The position numbers and the translations under genes are program-made. From Tessaracoccus sp. (GTDB taxonomy: Bacteria > Actinomycetota > Actinomycetes > Propionibacteriales > Propionibacteriaceae), in assembly GCF_016714275.1 (NCBI RefSeq), contig NZ_JADJNP010000001.1:1054001-1118000 (forward strand): DNA of 64,000 nt, read 5' to 3'. The notes beneath the pieces are model-generated. The model ran no database searches and had not been told where the DNA came from. It saw only the letters and a list, made by a program, of their open reading frames with translations. Positions 27,279 through 35,285 of this stretch are shown in pieces. Each line of letters opens with the position of its first letter. Within the stretch, counting starts at the first letter, position 1.

Positions 27279-27441
27279 GGGAGAACTCCTCAAGTAGGTG
27301 GCGGTGCCGGTCACCGCTGCACCACCAGTTCTACGGACGCGTCAGTTTGGGCCGAGTCTTGATGGGCCTAACCGAGACCTAACCGCGAGGCGCGCATTGT
27401 GGAGTGCGCCAGACTGGAGAGGAAAGACCGGAGGTGCCGAT

Positions 27442-28107
27442 ATGCGGATCCTGATCGTCGAGGACGAAGCCGACCTCGCCGACGCCCTGGCCGACGGACT
27501 GCGCGGCGAGGGTTACCTCGTCGACGTCGTCCACGACGGGGCCGCCGCGCTCGTGCGGACCGGGCAGGTCGACGTCGACATCATGATCCTCGACCGTGAC
27601 CTCCCCGCGCTGCACGGCGATGCCGTCTGCCGCCTGCTGCGCGACCAGCAGCACCCGGTGCGGATCCTCATGCTGACCGCGGCGGGGACCCTCGACGACC
27701 GGGTCACCGGGCTCGACCTCGGCGCCGACGACTACCTCGCGAAACCCTTCGCCTACGTCGAGCTCCTGGCCCGCCTCCGCGCGCTCGCCCGCCGCACCAC
27801 CCAGTCGGGTCAGGTCGTCCTGTCCGCCGAGGGGATCCGTGTCGACACCCTGCGCCGCATCGCCGAGCGCGACGGACGGCCGCTCGCGCTGACGCCGAAG
27901 GAGTTGGGGGTCCTGGAGGCCCTCCTCCTGTCCGACGGCGGCCACGTCACCGCCGACGACCTCCTCGCCGACGTCTGGGAGCACGGCGCGGAGCGGACAC
28001 GCGCCGTCGTGAAGCTCACCGTGCACACGCTGCGCCGCAAGCTGGGCACGCCCGACGTCATCCACACCAGCCCCGGCCTCGGCTACCGGATCGGGGCCCC
28101 GAAGTGA
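27442..28107 (+). CDS. OmpR/PhoB-family response regulator
   Basis: 221 aa. Receiver domain with the acidic pair in IVEDEADLADALADGL, phospho-acceptor Asp in IMILDRDLPALHGD (about 51), Thr in LMLTAAG and Lys in DDYLAKPFAYVELLARLRAL; C-terminal winged-helix DNA-binding domain (LTPKELGVLEALLLSDGGHV, KLTVHTLRRKLG, GLGYRIG). Divergent from the ABC exporter operon 163 nt away, which it probably controls, and translationally coupled (GTGA) to the kinase gene. Confidence 0.94.
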   Translation: MRILIVEDEADLADALADGLRGEGYLVDVVHDGAAALVRTGQVDVDIMILDRDLPALHGDAVCRLLRDQQHPVRILMLTAAGTLDDRVTGLDLGADDYLAKPFAYVELLARLRALARRTTQSGQVVLSAEGIRVDTLRRIAERDGRPLALTPKELGVLEALLLSDGGHVTADDLLADVWEHGAERTRAVVKLTVHTLRRKLGTPDVIHTSPGLGYRIGAPK

Positions 28108-29338
28108 CCGCCCGGGCACGACGATGGGGTTTCCGTGCCCGGATCACGGCGTTGATCGCCGTGGTGTTCGTCGGGGGCGGTGTCGCGCTCCTCGGCGTCC
28201 AGTACCTGCTCGTCGGGCGCCTTTTCGACACGGCCATCAGCACGCTGACCGGGTGCGTCGACGACTCCGGCGTCACCGTCGTGACCGGAGCGCCTCCTCC
28301 TACAGGCCTCGGCTGCGCCTCGTTGCCGGCCCAGGCCGCCAACGATGTCGACACCGCCGAACAGACCGTCGCGGTACTGGTGCAGCAGAGCACGCTGCTC
28401 TCCCAGGAGGTGTTGTCAGGGCTGTTGGTGTGGTCGGTCGTCACGCTGCTCGCGTTCGCGATGGTGGCCGTCGTCGCCGCCTCATGGTTGTCGCGCCGTT
28501 CCTCGCCAGGATCGGCCAGATCACCGCGACCACGCAGAGAATCACCCGCGACGACCTCCACCGCCGCCTCGACTTGCCGGGTCCCGCCGACGAGATCAAG
28601 GAGCTGAGCGACACGATCGACAGCATGTTGGACCGCCTGGAGATGTCGTTCGCTCAGCAGGAACGGTTCATCGCGAACGCGTCGCACGAGCTGCGTACGC
28701 CGCTCACGACCACCCGCGCCGCGCTGGAGATCCCCCTCGCACAGGGACGGGTGCCGGATCACCTGCTCCCGGCGATCACCCGGGCGCTCGAGGCGAACCG
28801 GCGCAGCGAGCAGCTCATCGCCGCCCTCCTTCGGCTCGCACGGACCGCCCACCGAGCCGAGGCCCCGGACCACCCGGGCGAGCGAACCGATCTCGCCCTG
28901 GTCGTCGCCGATAGCCGCCGCCGTCTCGGGGCTGAGATCGAAGCCGCGGGCCTCACCGTCACCACGAGCACGAGCGCTGCGCGGGTGTCCGGCGTCGATG
29001 AGTCGCTGCTCGCGCTGGCCGTGGACAACCTCGTCGACAACGCCATCCGACACAACGACGACCGCGCCCGCATGCACATCGCCACCGGCGAGACCGGCGA
29101 CCGCGCCTGGCTCGAGATCGCCAACAGCGGGCCGCACCTCACCGACACCGAGGCGGCCCGCCTCGTCGAGCCCTTCAACCGGGGTCCCGACACGCGCACC
29201 GCACCGGCCGGTCGCAGCCTCGGCCTCGGTCTCACCCTTGTTCAGGACGTGACCATATCGCTGGGCGGCACCGTGACGCTCCGGCCTGCACGCGATGGTG
29301 GGCTCATCGCCAGGATCGAGTTCCCCTCGGGAGAATGA
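28104..29338 (+). pseudogene. Sensor histidine kinase, interrupted by a frameshift
   Basis: The N-terminal part is in one frame (two membrane helices, ITALIAVVFVGGGVALLGVQ and LVWSVVTLLAFAMVAVVAAS, with an extracytoplasmic loop); the HAMP-like, dimerisation and ATPase parts are in another, from about 28499 to 29338. H-box ANASHELRTPLTTTR, N-box VDNLVDNAIRH and G-boxes (AGRSLGLGLTLV) are intact. Inserting one base at about 28497-28499 restores SRRFLARIGQITATT, which aligns without gaps to normal HAMP regions. So either a single-base deletion has inactivated the kinase or the sequence has an error. Partner of the intact response regulator upstream. Confidence 0.8.
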
Positions 29339-29358
29339 GCCCCTCGGTGGATCGGGGC

Positions 29359-30096
29359 TCAGCCCAGGATCTTCACCTTCGCATCCAGGTTGTCACCCAC
29401 CAGCACGAGCTGGCGGTCGTCGTCGCCACCGTTGGCCACCGAGATGACCGTCGCGCGCGGCCCCACATCCGCGGTGCAGGCGCCCTTGGTGGTCGTGAAG
29501 CTCACCGTGATGGCATCGGCGGCATCGTCGACCTTCTCCACCACCGGCGGGCAGGACGAGGAGCCCCACGTGAGCAGCACGATGCCCTTGTCGTCGTCGA
29601 ACCAGCCGGCGCTCGGGGCGTAGTCCGTCGGGTCGCCGGGCGTACCGGTCAGGTCGTCGTCGCCGTCGAGTTCGAAGGAGGACTCCTGCCCGAGGTAACT
29701 CACCTTCAGCGTGACGTCTTCCTTGGGGTTCACGCCCGCCGGCACGCCGACGACGCTCGCCCGTGCGACGAGGTCCTTCGTGCAGGGCCTGCCCTCCGGG
29801 TCGGTCAACGTCACCGACACCTCCTGGCCGGACGCCGCGGGGTCCTCCGCGAACGGCACGCAGGACGACGAGCCCCACGTCACGACGCCGATCACGCGGC
29901 CGGCGTCGAGCCACGCCGCGTCGGCGCGCATGCCCTCGGCCGGGGCCGACGGTTCGGGCGCCGGTGAGGGCTCCTTCGACGACGTCGAAGGAGCCGGGGC
30001 CTGCGGTGTGGTGGTCTGTGGTCCCGGGGCGCAGCCGGCAAGCGCGACCGCGGGGATGAGCAGGGATAGGGACGCGATGGTGCGGCGGAGACTCAT
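29359..30096 (-). CDS. Lipoprotein with two internal repeats
   Basis: 245 aa. Signal and lipobox at residues 1-22 (IPAVALAGCAP), a Pro/Ser/Thr-rich linker to about residue 55, then two related ~90-residue beta domains, each containing TWGSSSC (GVVTWGSSSCVPFAED and IVLLTWGSSSCPPVVEKV) followed by a VSVTL/VSFTT strand and a second Cys (GRPCTKD, KGACTAD). The paired Cys probably form a disulfide in each repeat. ATG at 30096 lies 6 nt after TACCCT, a leaderless arrangement. Function unknown; divergent from the large operon that starts at 30243. Confidence 0.75.
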   Translation of the reverse strand: MSLRRTIASLSLLIPAVALAGCAPGPQTTTPQAPAPSTSSKEPSPAPEPSAPAEGMRADAAWLDAGRVIGVVTWGSSSCVPFAEDPAASGQEVSVTLTDPEGRPCTKDLVARASVVGVPAGVNPKEDVTLKVSYLGQESSFELDGDDDLTGTPGDPTDYAPSAGWFDDDKGIVLLTWGSSSCPPVVEKVDDAADAITVSFTTTKGACTADVGPRATVISVANGGDDDRQLVLVGDNLDAKVKILG

Positions 30097-30242
30097 GCCC
30101 CAAGGGTAGGTGACGATGTCAATAGACGACGGTGGACGCGGCATGTATCAGAACGCCTCCTCGGCGCTCCTTCGATACGTCAGGTGCTCGTGCTTCGTCC
30201 GGCGGCGGAGCTCGGCACTCAGATCCGACGAAGGAGCGTGCC

Positions 30243-32558
30243 GTGCTCAATTTCCTCAATCACTTCACCGTCCCTGGCGTGGAACACGTCACCGTCTTCC
30301 ACGACGACCAAGACCCCAAGCTGTTCTACATGGTCACGGAGGTGACCTCCTTCCTCACGCGTCAGGACGGCAGCCCGGCGTTCACTCTCATCTCGTTCGC
30401 CCGCGACTTCACCCTGCTCGCCGACAAGGCGACGGCGCTCGGCGCGGCCGAGACCGAGGGCGGCTTCCTCGAGTTCACTACCTGCCTCGAGGTCAGCCAG
30501 GAGGATCAGCAGAAGATCCGCGCCTACATCGCCGGCGGGATGGGCAACCGCCCGGTGCCTCGGCTAAGCGGCAGGCGCATCCTCCTCTCCCGCGCCGGGG
30601 CACTCCCAGGCGGCGGCATCAAGCTCACCTATCCCACGTGGGTCGACGGCAAGGTCTCGCTGCTCTTCCCGAGCGGCGGAGAGACCTTCATCAAGGCGGT
30701 GCAGGGATCGGAGAAGCCGTCGTTGGTGAACTCCAACCTGGCATCGTTCGTCGCGTTCCTCGGGCAGGAGGGCGTGCGGCTGGTCCGCAGGTCGCTCGAG
30801 GACGGCAAGAGCCCGTTCGGCGTCACCTACTCCGTGTCGTTTGTGGCCCGGATCCCCAACCTCCGGGTGAAGGTCTGGGGTAAGTCCGAGCAGTTCTACC
30901 AGGACCTCAAGGGCTACACCCAGCGGGAGATCACCGAGAAGGGCACCCGGTACCGGTTCCCGCAGGTGTCGAGCCTTTCCGAGCTCCAGAACATGTCGTC
31001 GAACCTCCACATCGAGTACAACCGCGACGACTTCCGCGCTGCTGGCGCGGAGACCGGAGGCGAGGATCCGACGAAGGCGGTCGAGAACCTCGTCTTCGAG
31101 ATCGTCAAGCAGATGGTGCTGGAGAAGTTCCTCAAGACGGGGTTCGTGCCTGGCCTGGACCCCAAGAAGCTCGGCCGGGAGGGTGTCTCCCGTGGACCGA
31201 ACGGCACCTACCTCGACAGCAATCAGCTGTACCTGGAGGACTTCTCGCAGACGATGGAGGCCGACATCGACTTCAGCTTCGAGGGCGCCACCAACTTCGT
31301 CGTGGAGAAGCACCCCAGCTCCGGTCTCTTTGACATGGCGGACCCGGAGCGGATCAAGAAGTGCATCACGGAGGCCGACCTCAGCAAGCCGTACTTCACG
31401 CTGCTCGACGTGCCGGTCCAGGTGACCGCCGACTTCGAGCGCGACCCGATCGCCGCCATCAAGGTCTTCCTCGAGTACGACCAGATGGACGAGCAGGGCG
31501 GCGGCCGCAAGCGCCAGGTCGAGGAGTTCCTCTTCGACTCCAACGACGACCGCTTCTACTTCCGCGTCGTCATGGCGCGGCACCCCGACGGCACCCCGAA
31601 GGACCAGTACACGTACCGCAGCCAGATCATCTACAAGGCCAGCGCCAAGGTCGAGGAACTCGAACCGGTCCCCACCAACGACCGCAACCTTGTCATCGGC
31701 TACGACCAGCTGAACTGCGTCAACGTCGCCGTCTACTGGGGGGCCATCCCGGCCGATGTCGTGCAGCAGGTGCAGGTCTCGTTCCGCTACCCGGGGGTCG
31801 ACCTTCCCTCCGCGACGGCCGACGCGATCCTGCGTCTGGATTCCCCGCAGGCCGGTTGGTTCACCTACACGGGCAAGAACACGTCGCGCGAGTACGAGTA
31901 CGACGTCACCTTCTTCATGACCGACGGTCAGCGGATCACGCAGAAGAACCTGCGGTCCTCGACGCAGCGCCTCATCATCAACGCCCCGTTCGAGGACAAG
32001 CTCCGGGCGACGTTCGTGCCCCAGGGCAGCTTCCCGCCCGTCGCCTCGATCGTCGTGACCGCCAGCTACGTCGACGGCGACTACGACGTCAACGACGTGC
32101 ACTCGTTCACCAACTCCTCGGAGACCTGGGAGTGGACCGTCGACCTGCGCGACCGTGCCAAGCGGGACTTCACCTACAAGGTCGACGTGACCTATGCCGA
32201 CGGCTCGTCGAGCGCTGGCGAACCGAGGCCCGGCACGGAGGGCACGATCCTCGTCGGCGACGTGGCGCGGGAGATGCTACGCGTCGAGGTCGTTCCGGCG
32301 CTGCTCGACATGGCCAAGTGGAAGCTCGTGATCGTGCGCCTCTCCTACGCCGACGGCACCGGGGCACCGCCCACGGAGCACATCATCCAGCTCACCGCCG
32401 CGGCGCCGGACCCGAACGCGCTCGTCTGGAACATCCCGCTGAAGGACGCGGCCCGCCGCGAGTTCAGCTACCAGATCCAGGCCTTCGGCTACGCGGGCGA
32501 GAAGCATGTCGTCGAGCCGACCCCGACGACCGATCCCCTGCTCGTCCTCGAGTTCTAG
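30243..32558 (+). CDS. Large beta-rich protein, paralog 1 of the nine-gene cluster
   Basis: 771 aa, no signal peptide, function unknown. GTG start at 30243 follows GAAGGAG. It shares four blocks with the proteins at 35286, 37789 and 40101-43114: an N-terminal domain (VEHVTVFHDDQDPKLFYMV, ending GGFLEFTTCLEV), the module AVQGSEKPSLVNSNLASF with SPFGVTYSVSFVARIP, the block TEADLSKPYFTLLDVPVQVT, and a C-terminal series of ~90-residue beta repeats marked by VTYADGSSS, LSYADG and repeated AKRDFTYK/ARREFSYQ strands. First gene of the cluster; 9 nt separate it from the next gene. Probably a structural protein, by inference only. Confidence 0.8.
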   Translation: MLNFLNHFTVPGVEHVTVFHDDQDPKLFYMVTEVTSFLTRQDGSPAFTLISFARDFTLLADKATALGAAETEGGFLEFTTCLEVSQEDQQKIRAYIAGGMGNRPVPRLSGRRILLSRAGALPGGGIKLTYPTWVDGKVSLLFPSGGETFIKAVQGSEKPSLVNSNLASFVAFLGQEGVRLVRRSLEDGKSPFGVTYSVSFVARIPNLRVKVWGKSEQFYQDLKGYTQREITEKGTRYRFPQVSSLSELQNMSSNLHIEYNRDDFRAAGAETGGEDPTKAVENLVFEIVKQMVLEKFLKTGFVPGLDPKKLGREGVSRGPNGTYLDSNQLYLEDFSQTMEADIDFSFEGATNFVVEKHPSSGLFDMADPERIKKCITEADLSKPYFTLLDVPVQVTADFERDPIAAIKVFLEYDQMDEQGGGRKRQVEEFLFDSNDDRFYFRVVMARHPDGTPKDQYTYRSQIIYKASAKVEELEPVPTNDRNLVIGYDQLNCVNVAVYWGAIPADVVQQVQVSFRYPGVDLPSATADAILRLDSPQAGWFTYTGKNTSREYEYDVTFFMTDGQRITQKNLRSSTQRLIINAPFEDKLRATFVPQGSFPPVASIVVTASYVDGDYDVNDVHSFTNSSETWEWTVDLRDRAKRDFTYKVDVTYADGSSSAGEPRPGTEGTILVGDVAREMLRVEVVPALLDMAKWKLVIVRLSYADGTGAPPTEHIIQLTAAAPDPNALVWNIPLKDAARREFSYQIQAFGYAGEKHVVEPTPTTDPLLVLEF

Positions 32559-32567
32559 GAGCCGACG

Positions 32568-34730
32568 ATGTCCACCAACGAGTTCACCACCATGGCGCTC
32601 ACCGCCCAGGCCTTCCAGCTACGCCCCCAGATCCTGGAGCCGGTGAAGATGCACCGTGCGCTCAACCTGCGGGCCCTCAGGGGTCTGCGCATCGCGGACC
32701 TCGTCGAGAACGCCCCGCGCGTCACGTCGGTCCCGGACCGCGTCGAGCGCGCCCTCACGGGCGCCGACGGCACGGTGTACTTCGTGCCACAGGCGCGGAT
32801 CGCGCAGCGCTCGAAGGCCACCGGCGCGCCGCACGTCTTCCTCGCGAAGTCGGCGGGCGTCGTCACGCTGCAGGTGTGGTTCGACCTCGTACGACACCCG
32901 TCAGTCCCCAGCGGCGCGCAGCCGCTGCCGGTCGACAACTACGCCGTGTCCCTCGTGCCGGCCTCAGGATCGCCCATCGCGTTCACGCGCTGCGACGACC
33001 TGCCGGCCGGCGACCAGGCCGACACCGTCGTCTCGCGCCTGTACTGCGAGGTCGTCGTCGACCCGAACACCGTCGTGCCGATGCTCGAGGCCCTCGGAAC
33101 GCGCCTCCGGGTCGAGGCCGACGTGCACTACACGACGCAGGACGGCTCCTCCGCTCCACCGCCCACGCAGACGCCGCCTATCCGACGGCGCATCGACACG
33201 GCCGCGATCCCGAAGGCGACCATCCGGCCCGCCGCCGCGTTCCGCGACCTGGCCGCCGTCCGGATCAACCCGGACGTCACCAAGCTGATCGCGGCGTCCG
33301 TGGTCGCGGGGGCGACGCCCGCGCAGCCGGAGGCGCCGTGGCGGTCGCACACCGCGCGGCTGTCGCTGGGCGCCGCCGACAACAGCGGCGTGGCCGCATG
33401 CTTCCCGCGCGACGTCATGAACAACCGCGCCATCTACTCGCAGGTCACGTCCGGGTTCGGATCCGAGCCGTGGTCGGACTGGGTCGACTCGCCGAACGGT
33501 CAGTTCCTGGACTCGCCGATCCCCGACCAGTTCTACATCCTGCCCGACGAGTACCGGCTGGCCTTCAACGCGGAGACCGGGCGGCCAGCGATGATGGTGC
33601 TGCTCGTCCCGCCGAAGCGCGCCGCGGGCGAACAGGGCCCGACGAGCTTCGGTGCCGACTACACGCTGCGCACCCGATTCAGCATCGTGCCCTGGGTGAA
33701 CCCGGAGCGCCGCGAGCGGCTCCGGGCCGAGATCACGAGACAAACCGGGGTCCCCTACCCGGACCTCCTCGTGGGAGGGATGCGGGAGGCCACGTGTCGG
33801 CTCTCGTCCGTCTTCCACGACCTGGGGCCCACGGTCGTCGGCGGAGACACCAGCGTCGACGCCCGAGGCTTCGACCTCGTCCTCGACTGCACAAGCGAGT
33901 TCTACACCGCGCTCACCCATCTGCTGGTGACCGAGGGCCTGGACGCCGAGGTGACCGTCGCGCTCGTCTCCGATCCGGATCGTCCACGCACCGCGAAAGT
34001 GGGGATCGAACTCCGCTTGGACCGCCCCGCCACGGATGTGCTCTCGGCGACTCTCGTGCCCGCGGCGCCGGCCGACGAGGAGTCCGTTCCCCCGCCGCCC
34101 ACGCTGCGGGTCAGCAACCCGCTGCCGTACGCGGTCACGGTCGCGCGTACCGTCGCCAGCCTGCTGGTGACCGACGCCGAGCTGCCCAGCCCGATCGGGG
34201 CCGTGCGCGCCACGGCCGAGCCGTCGTCGTTCACGCTGCCCGCTGCCGACGGCGCCCCGTCCACCCTCGACATCGCCCTGACCCCGGCCCCCACCGACCA
34301 GCCCGCCATCTACGGCTCCGTCGGCGTCTCCTTCGCGGGCATCGCCGTCGACATCGACCCGCAGCAGGTTCTCGCCGCGGCCTACGACACCGGCACGACG
34401 GGGTCCGTCTCCTCCTCCGTCGACGTGATCTGCTACCAGCTCGCGCACCCCGAGGTGATCCCCGCCACGCTCACGGGACTGTTCGGGCTCGAGGTCGAAC
34501 TGCGGCGCTCCGACGGCGCACAACCGGTGACGGTGTTCCTGACCACCGACCAGCCACAGCTCACAGCGCAGGTGTCCTTCGGGCTGAGCGACATCGCTGC
34601 GGGGATGAAGCCGGAGCAGCCGACCTTCCAGTGGCGACGGCGCAATATGAGCGGCTCCGGCACCGGAGAGTGGTCCGACTGGGCCACCATCACCGGCCGC
34701 CAGCTGTTCGTCGCACCGACGGGGATGTGA
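32568..34730 (+). CDS. Large protein of unknown function in the nine-gene cluster
   Basis: 720 aa, unlike the paralogs, no signal peptide. Visible features: an N-terminal mixed region with VYFVPQARIAQRSKA, a central conserved-looking segment (FPRDVMNNRAIYSQVTSGFG, PIPDQFYILPDEYRLAFNAE, RPAMMVLLVPPK), then GFDLVLDCTSEFYTALTHLL and a long C-terminal series of Pro/Ala/Val-rich beta strands ending with a WSDWATITGRQLFV motif. ATG at 32568 lies 9 nt after the previous stop. Likely a cofactor of the paralog family since they are co-transcribed; no enzymatic motif was found. Confidence 0.75.
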   Translation: MSTNEFTTMALTAQAFQLRPQILEPVKMHRALNLRALRGLRIADLVENAPRVTSVPDRVERALTGADGTVYFVPQARIAQRSKATGAPHVFLAKSAGVVTLQVWFDLVRHPSVPSGAQPLPVDNYAVSLVPASGSPIAFTRCDDLPAGDQADTVVSRLYCEVVVDPNTVVPMLEALGTRLRVEADVHYTTQDGSSAPPPTQTPPIRRRIDTAAIPKATIRPAAAFRDLAAVRINPDVTKLIAASVVAGATPAQPEAPWRSHTARLSLGAADNSGVAACFPRDVMNNRAIYSQVTSGFGSEPWSDWVDSPNGQFLDSPIPDQFYILPDEYRLAFNAETGRPAMMVLLVPPKRAAGEQGPTSFGADYTLRTRFSIVPWVNPERRERLRAEITRQTGVPYPDLLVGGMREATCRLSSVFHDLGPTVVGGDTSVDARGFDLVLDCTSEFYTALTHLLVTEGLDAEVTVALVSDPDRPRTAKVGIELRLDRPATDVLSATLVPAAPADEESVPPPPTLRVSNPLPYAVTVARTVASLLVTDAELPSPIGAVRATAEPSSFTLPAADGAPSTLDIALTPAPTDQPAIYGSVGVSFAGIAVDIDPQQVLAAAYDTGTTGSVSSSVDVICYQLAHPEVIPATLTGLFGLEVELRRSDGAQPVTVFLTTDQPQLTAQVSFGLSDIAAGMKPEQPTFQWRRRNMSGSGTGEWSDWATITGRQLFVAPTGM

Positions 34731-34735
34731 CGACC

Positions 34736-35251
34736 ATGTGTACCGCCCCGAACCGGATCGTCGCCGTCGGCGTCGAGTGCCGCCGCGTCGCCGACGACAC
34801 CTGGAGCTACGTGTCGCTCGCGCCGTGGCCGCAACAGTCCCACGACGGCAGCCCGATGATGTCGCTGCTGGCGGCAGGCGACATCGCCTTCCTGCAGCTG
34901 ACCGCCCAGCTCGACCCTCCGGGCGCGACGCTGGATCAGGTGCGGGCGACGCTGGCCGCCGGGAGAAACCCCGCGACCATCACGCTCACGAGCGGCGTCC
35001 GGACCGTCCGTGCCGTGGAGGTCACCGTCGGCGCCGACGACGACACCCGCGTCCTTGCCACCTCAACGGGCAGCGGGTTCCCGCCGTTCACCGCGGCGTT
35101 CGGGATCTCGCTGACCCGCGACGACCGCCCCGCCGTCGACGCCGCGCTACGCGGCGAAGCCGGCCACGTCCACATCACCTACGACATCGAGACCGAGACC
35201 GGTCCGGCCCGCGTCGCTGCAGACCTCGCCGACTGGACCCGGATCGGCTGA
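34736..35251 (+). CDS. Small protein of unknown function in the nine-gene cluster
   Basis: 171 aa, not recognised. ATG at 34736 is 5 nt after the preceding stop. Predicted soluble alpha/beta protein: AVGVECRRVADDTWSYVSLA, PMMSLLAAGDIAFLQLTAQL, and a C-terminal FPPFTAAFGISLTRDDRPAV with EAGHVHITYDIETETG. Tight spacing implies it works with the 720-aa protein. The true gene occupies only the end of a much longer open frame that overlaps the two genes before it. Confidence 0.65.
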   Translation: MCTAPNRIVAVGVECRRVADDTWSYVSLAPWPQQSHDGSPMMSLLAAGDIAFLQLTAQLDPPGATLDQVRATLAAGRNPATITLTSGVRTVRAVEVTVGADDDTRVLATSTGSGFPPFTAAFGISLTRDDRPAVDAALRGEAGHVHITYDIETETGPARVAADLADWTRIG

Positions 35252-35285
35252 CCCCACCCACCCCCACGCACGCAAGGAGCGGCAC

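Noticed and set aside
30564..32102. A 512-codon minus-strand open frame
   Set aside because: Antisense shadow of the 771-aa gene, low-complexity Leu/Asp/Val translation, no support for a start.
31361..35251. A 1,296-codon open frame across three cluster genes
   Set aside because: It is out of frame with the 771- and 720-aa genes, which have good starts and conserved blocks. Its own translation is Arg/Pro-rich, as expected for a GC-rich shadow frame. Only its last 171 codons (from 34736) are kept as a gene.
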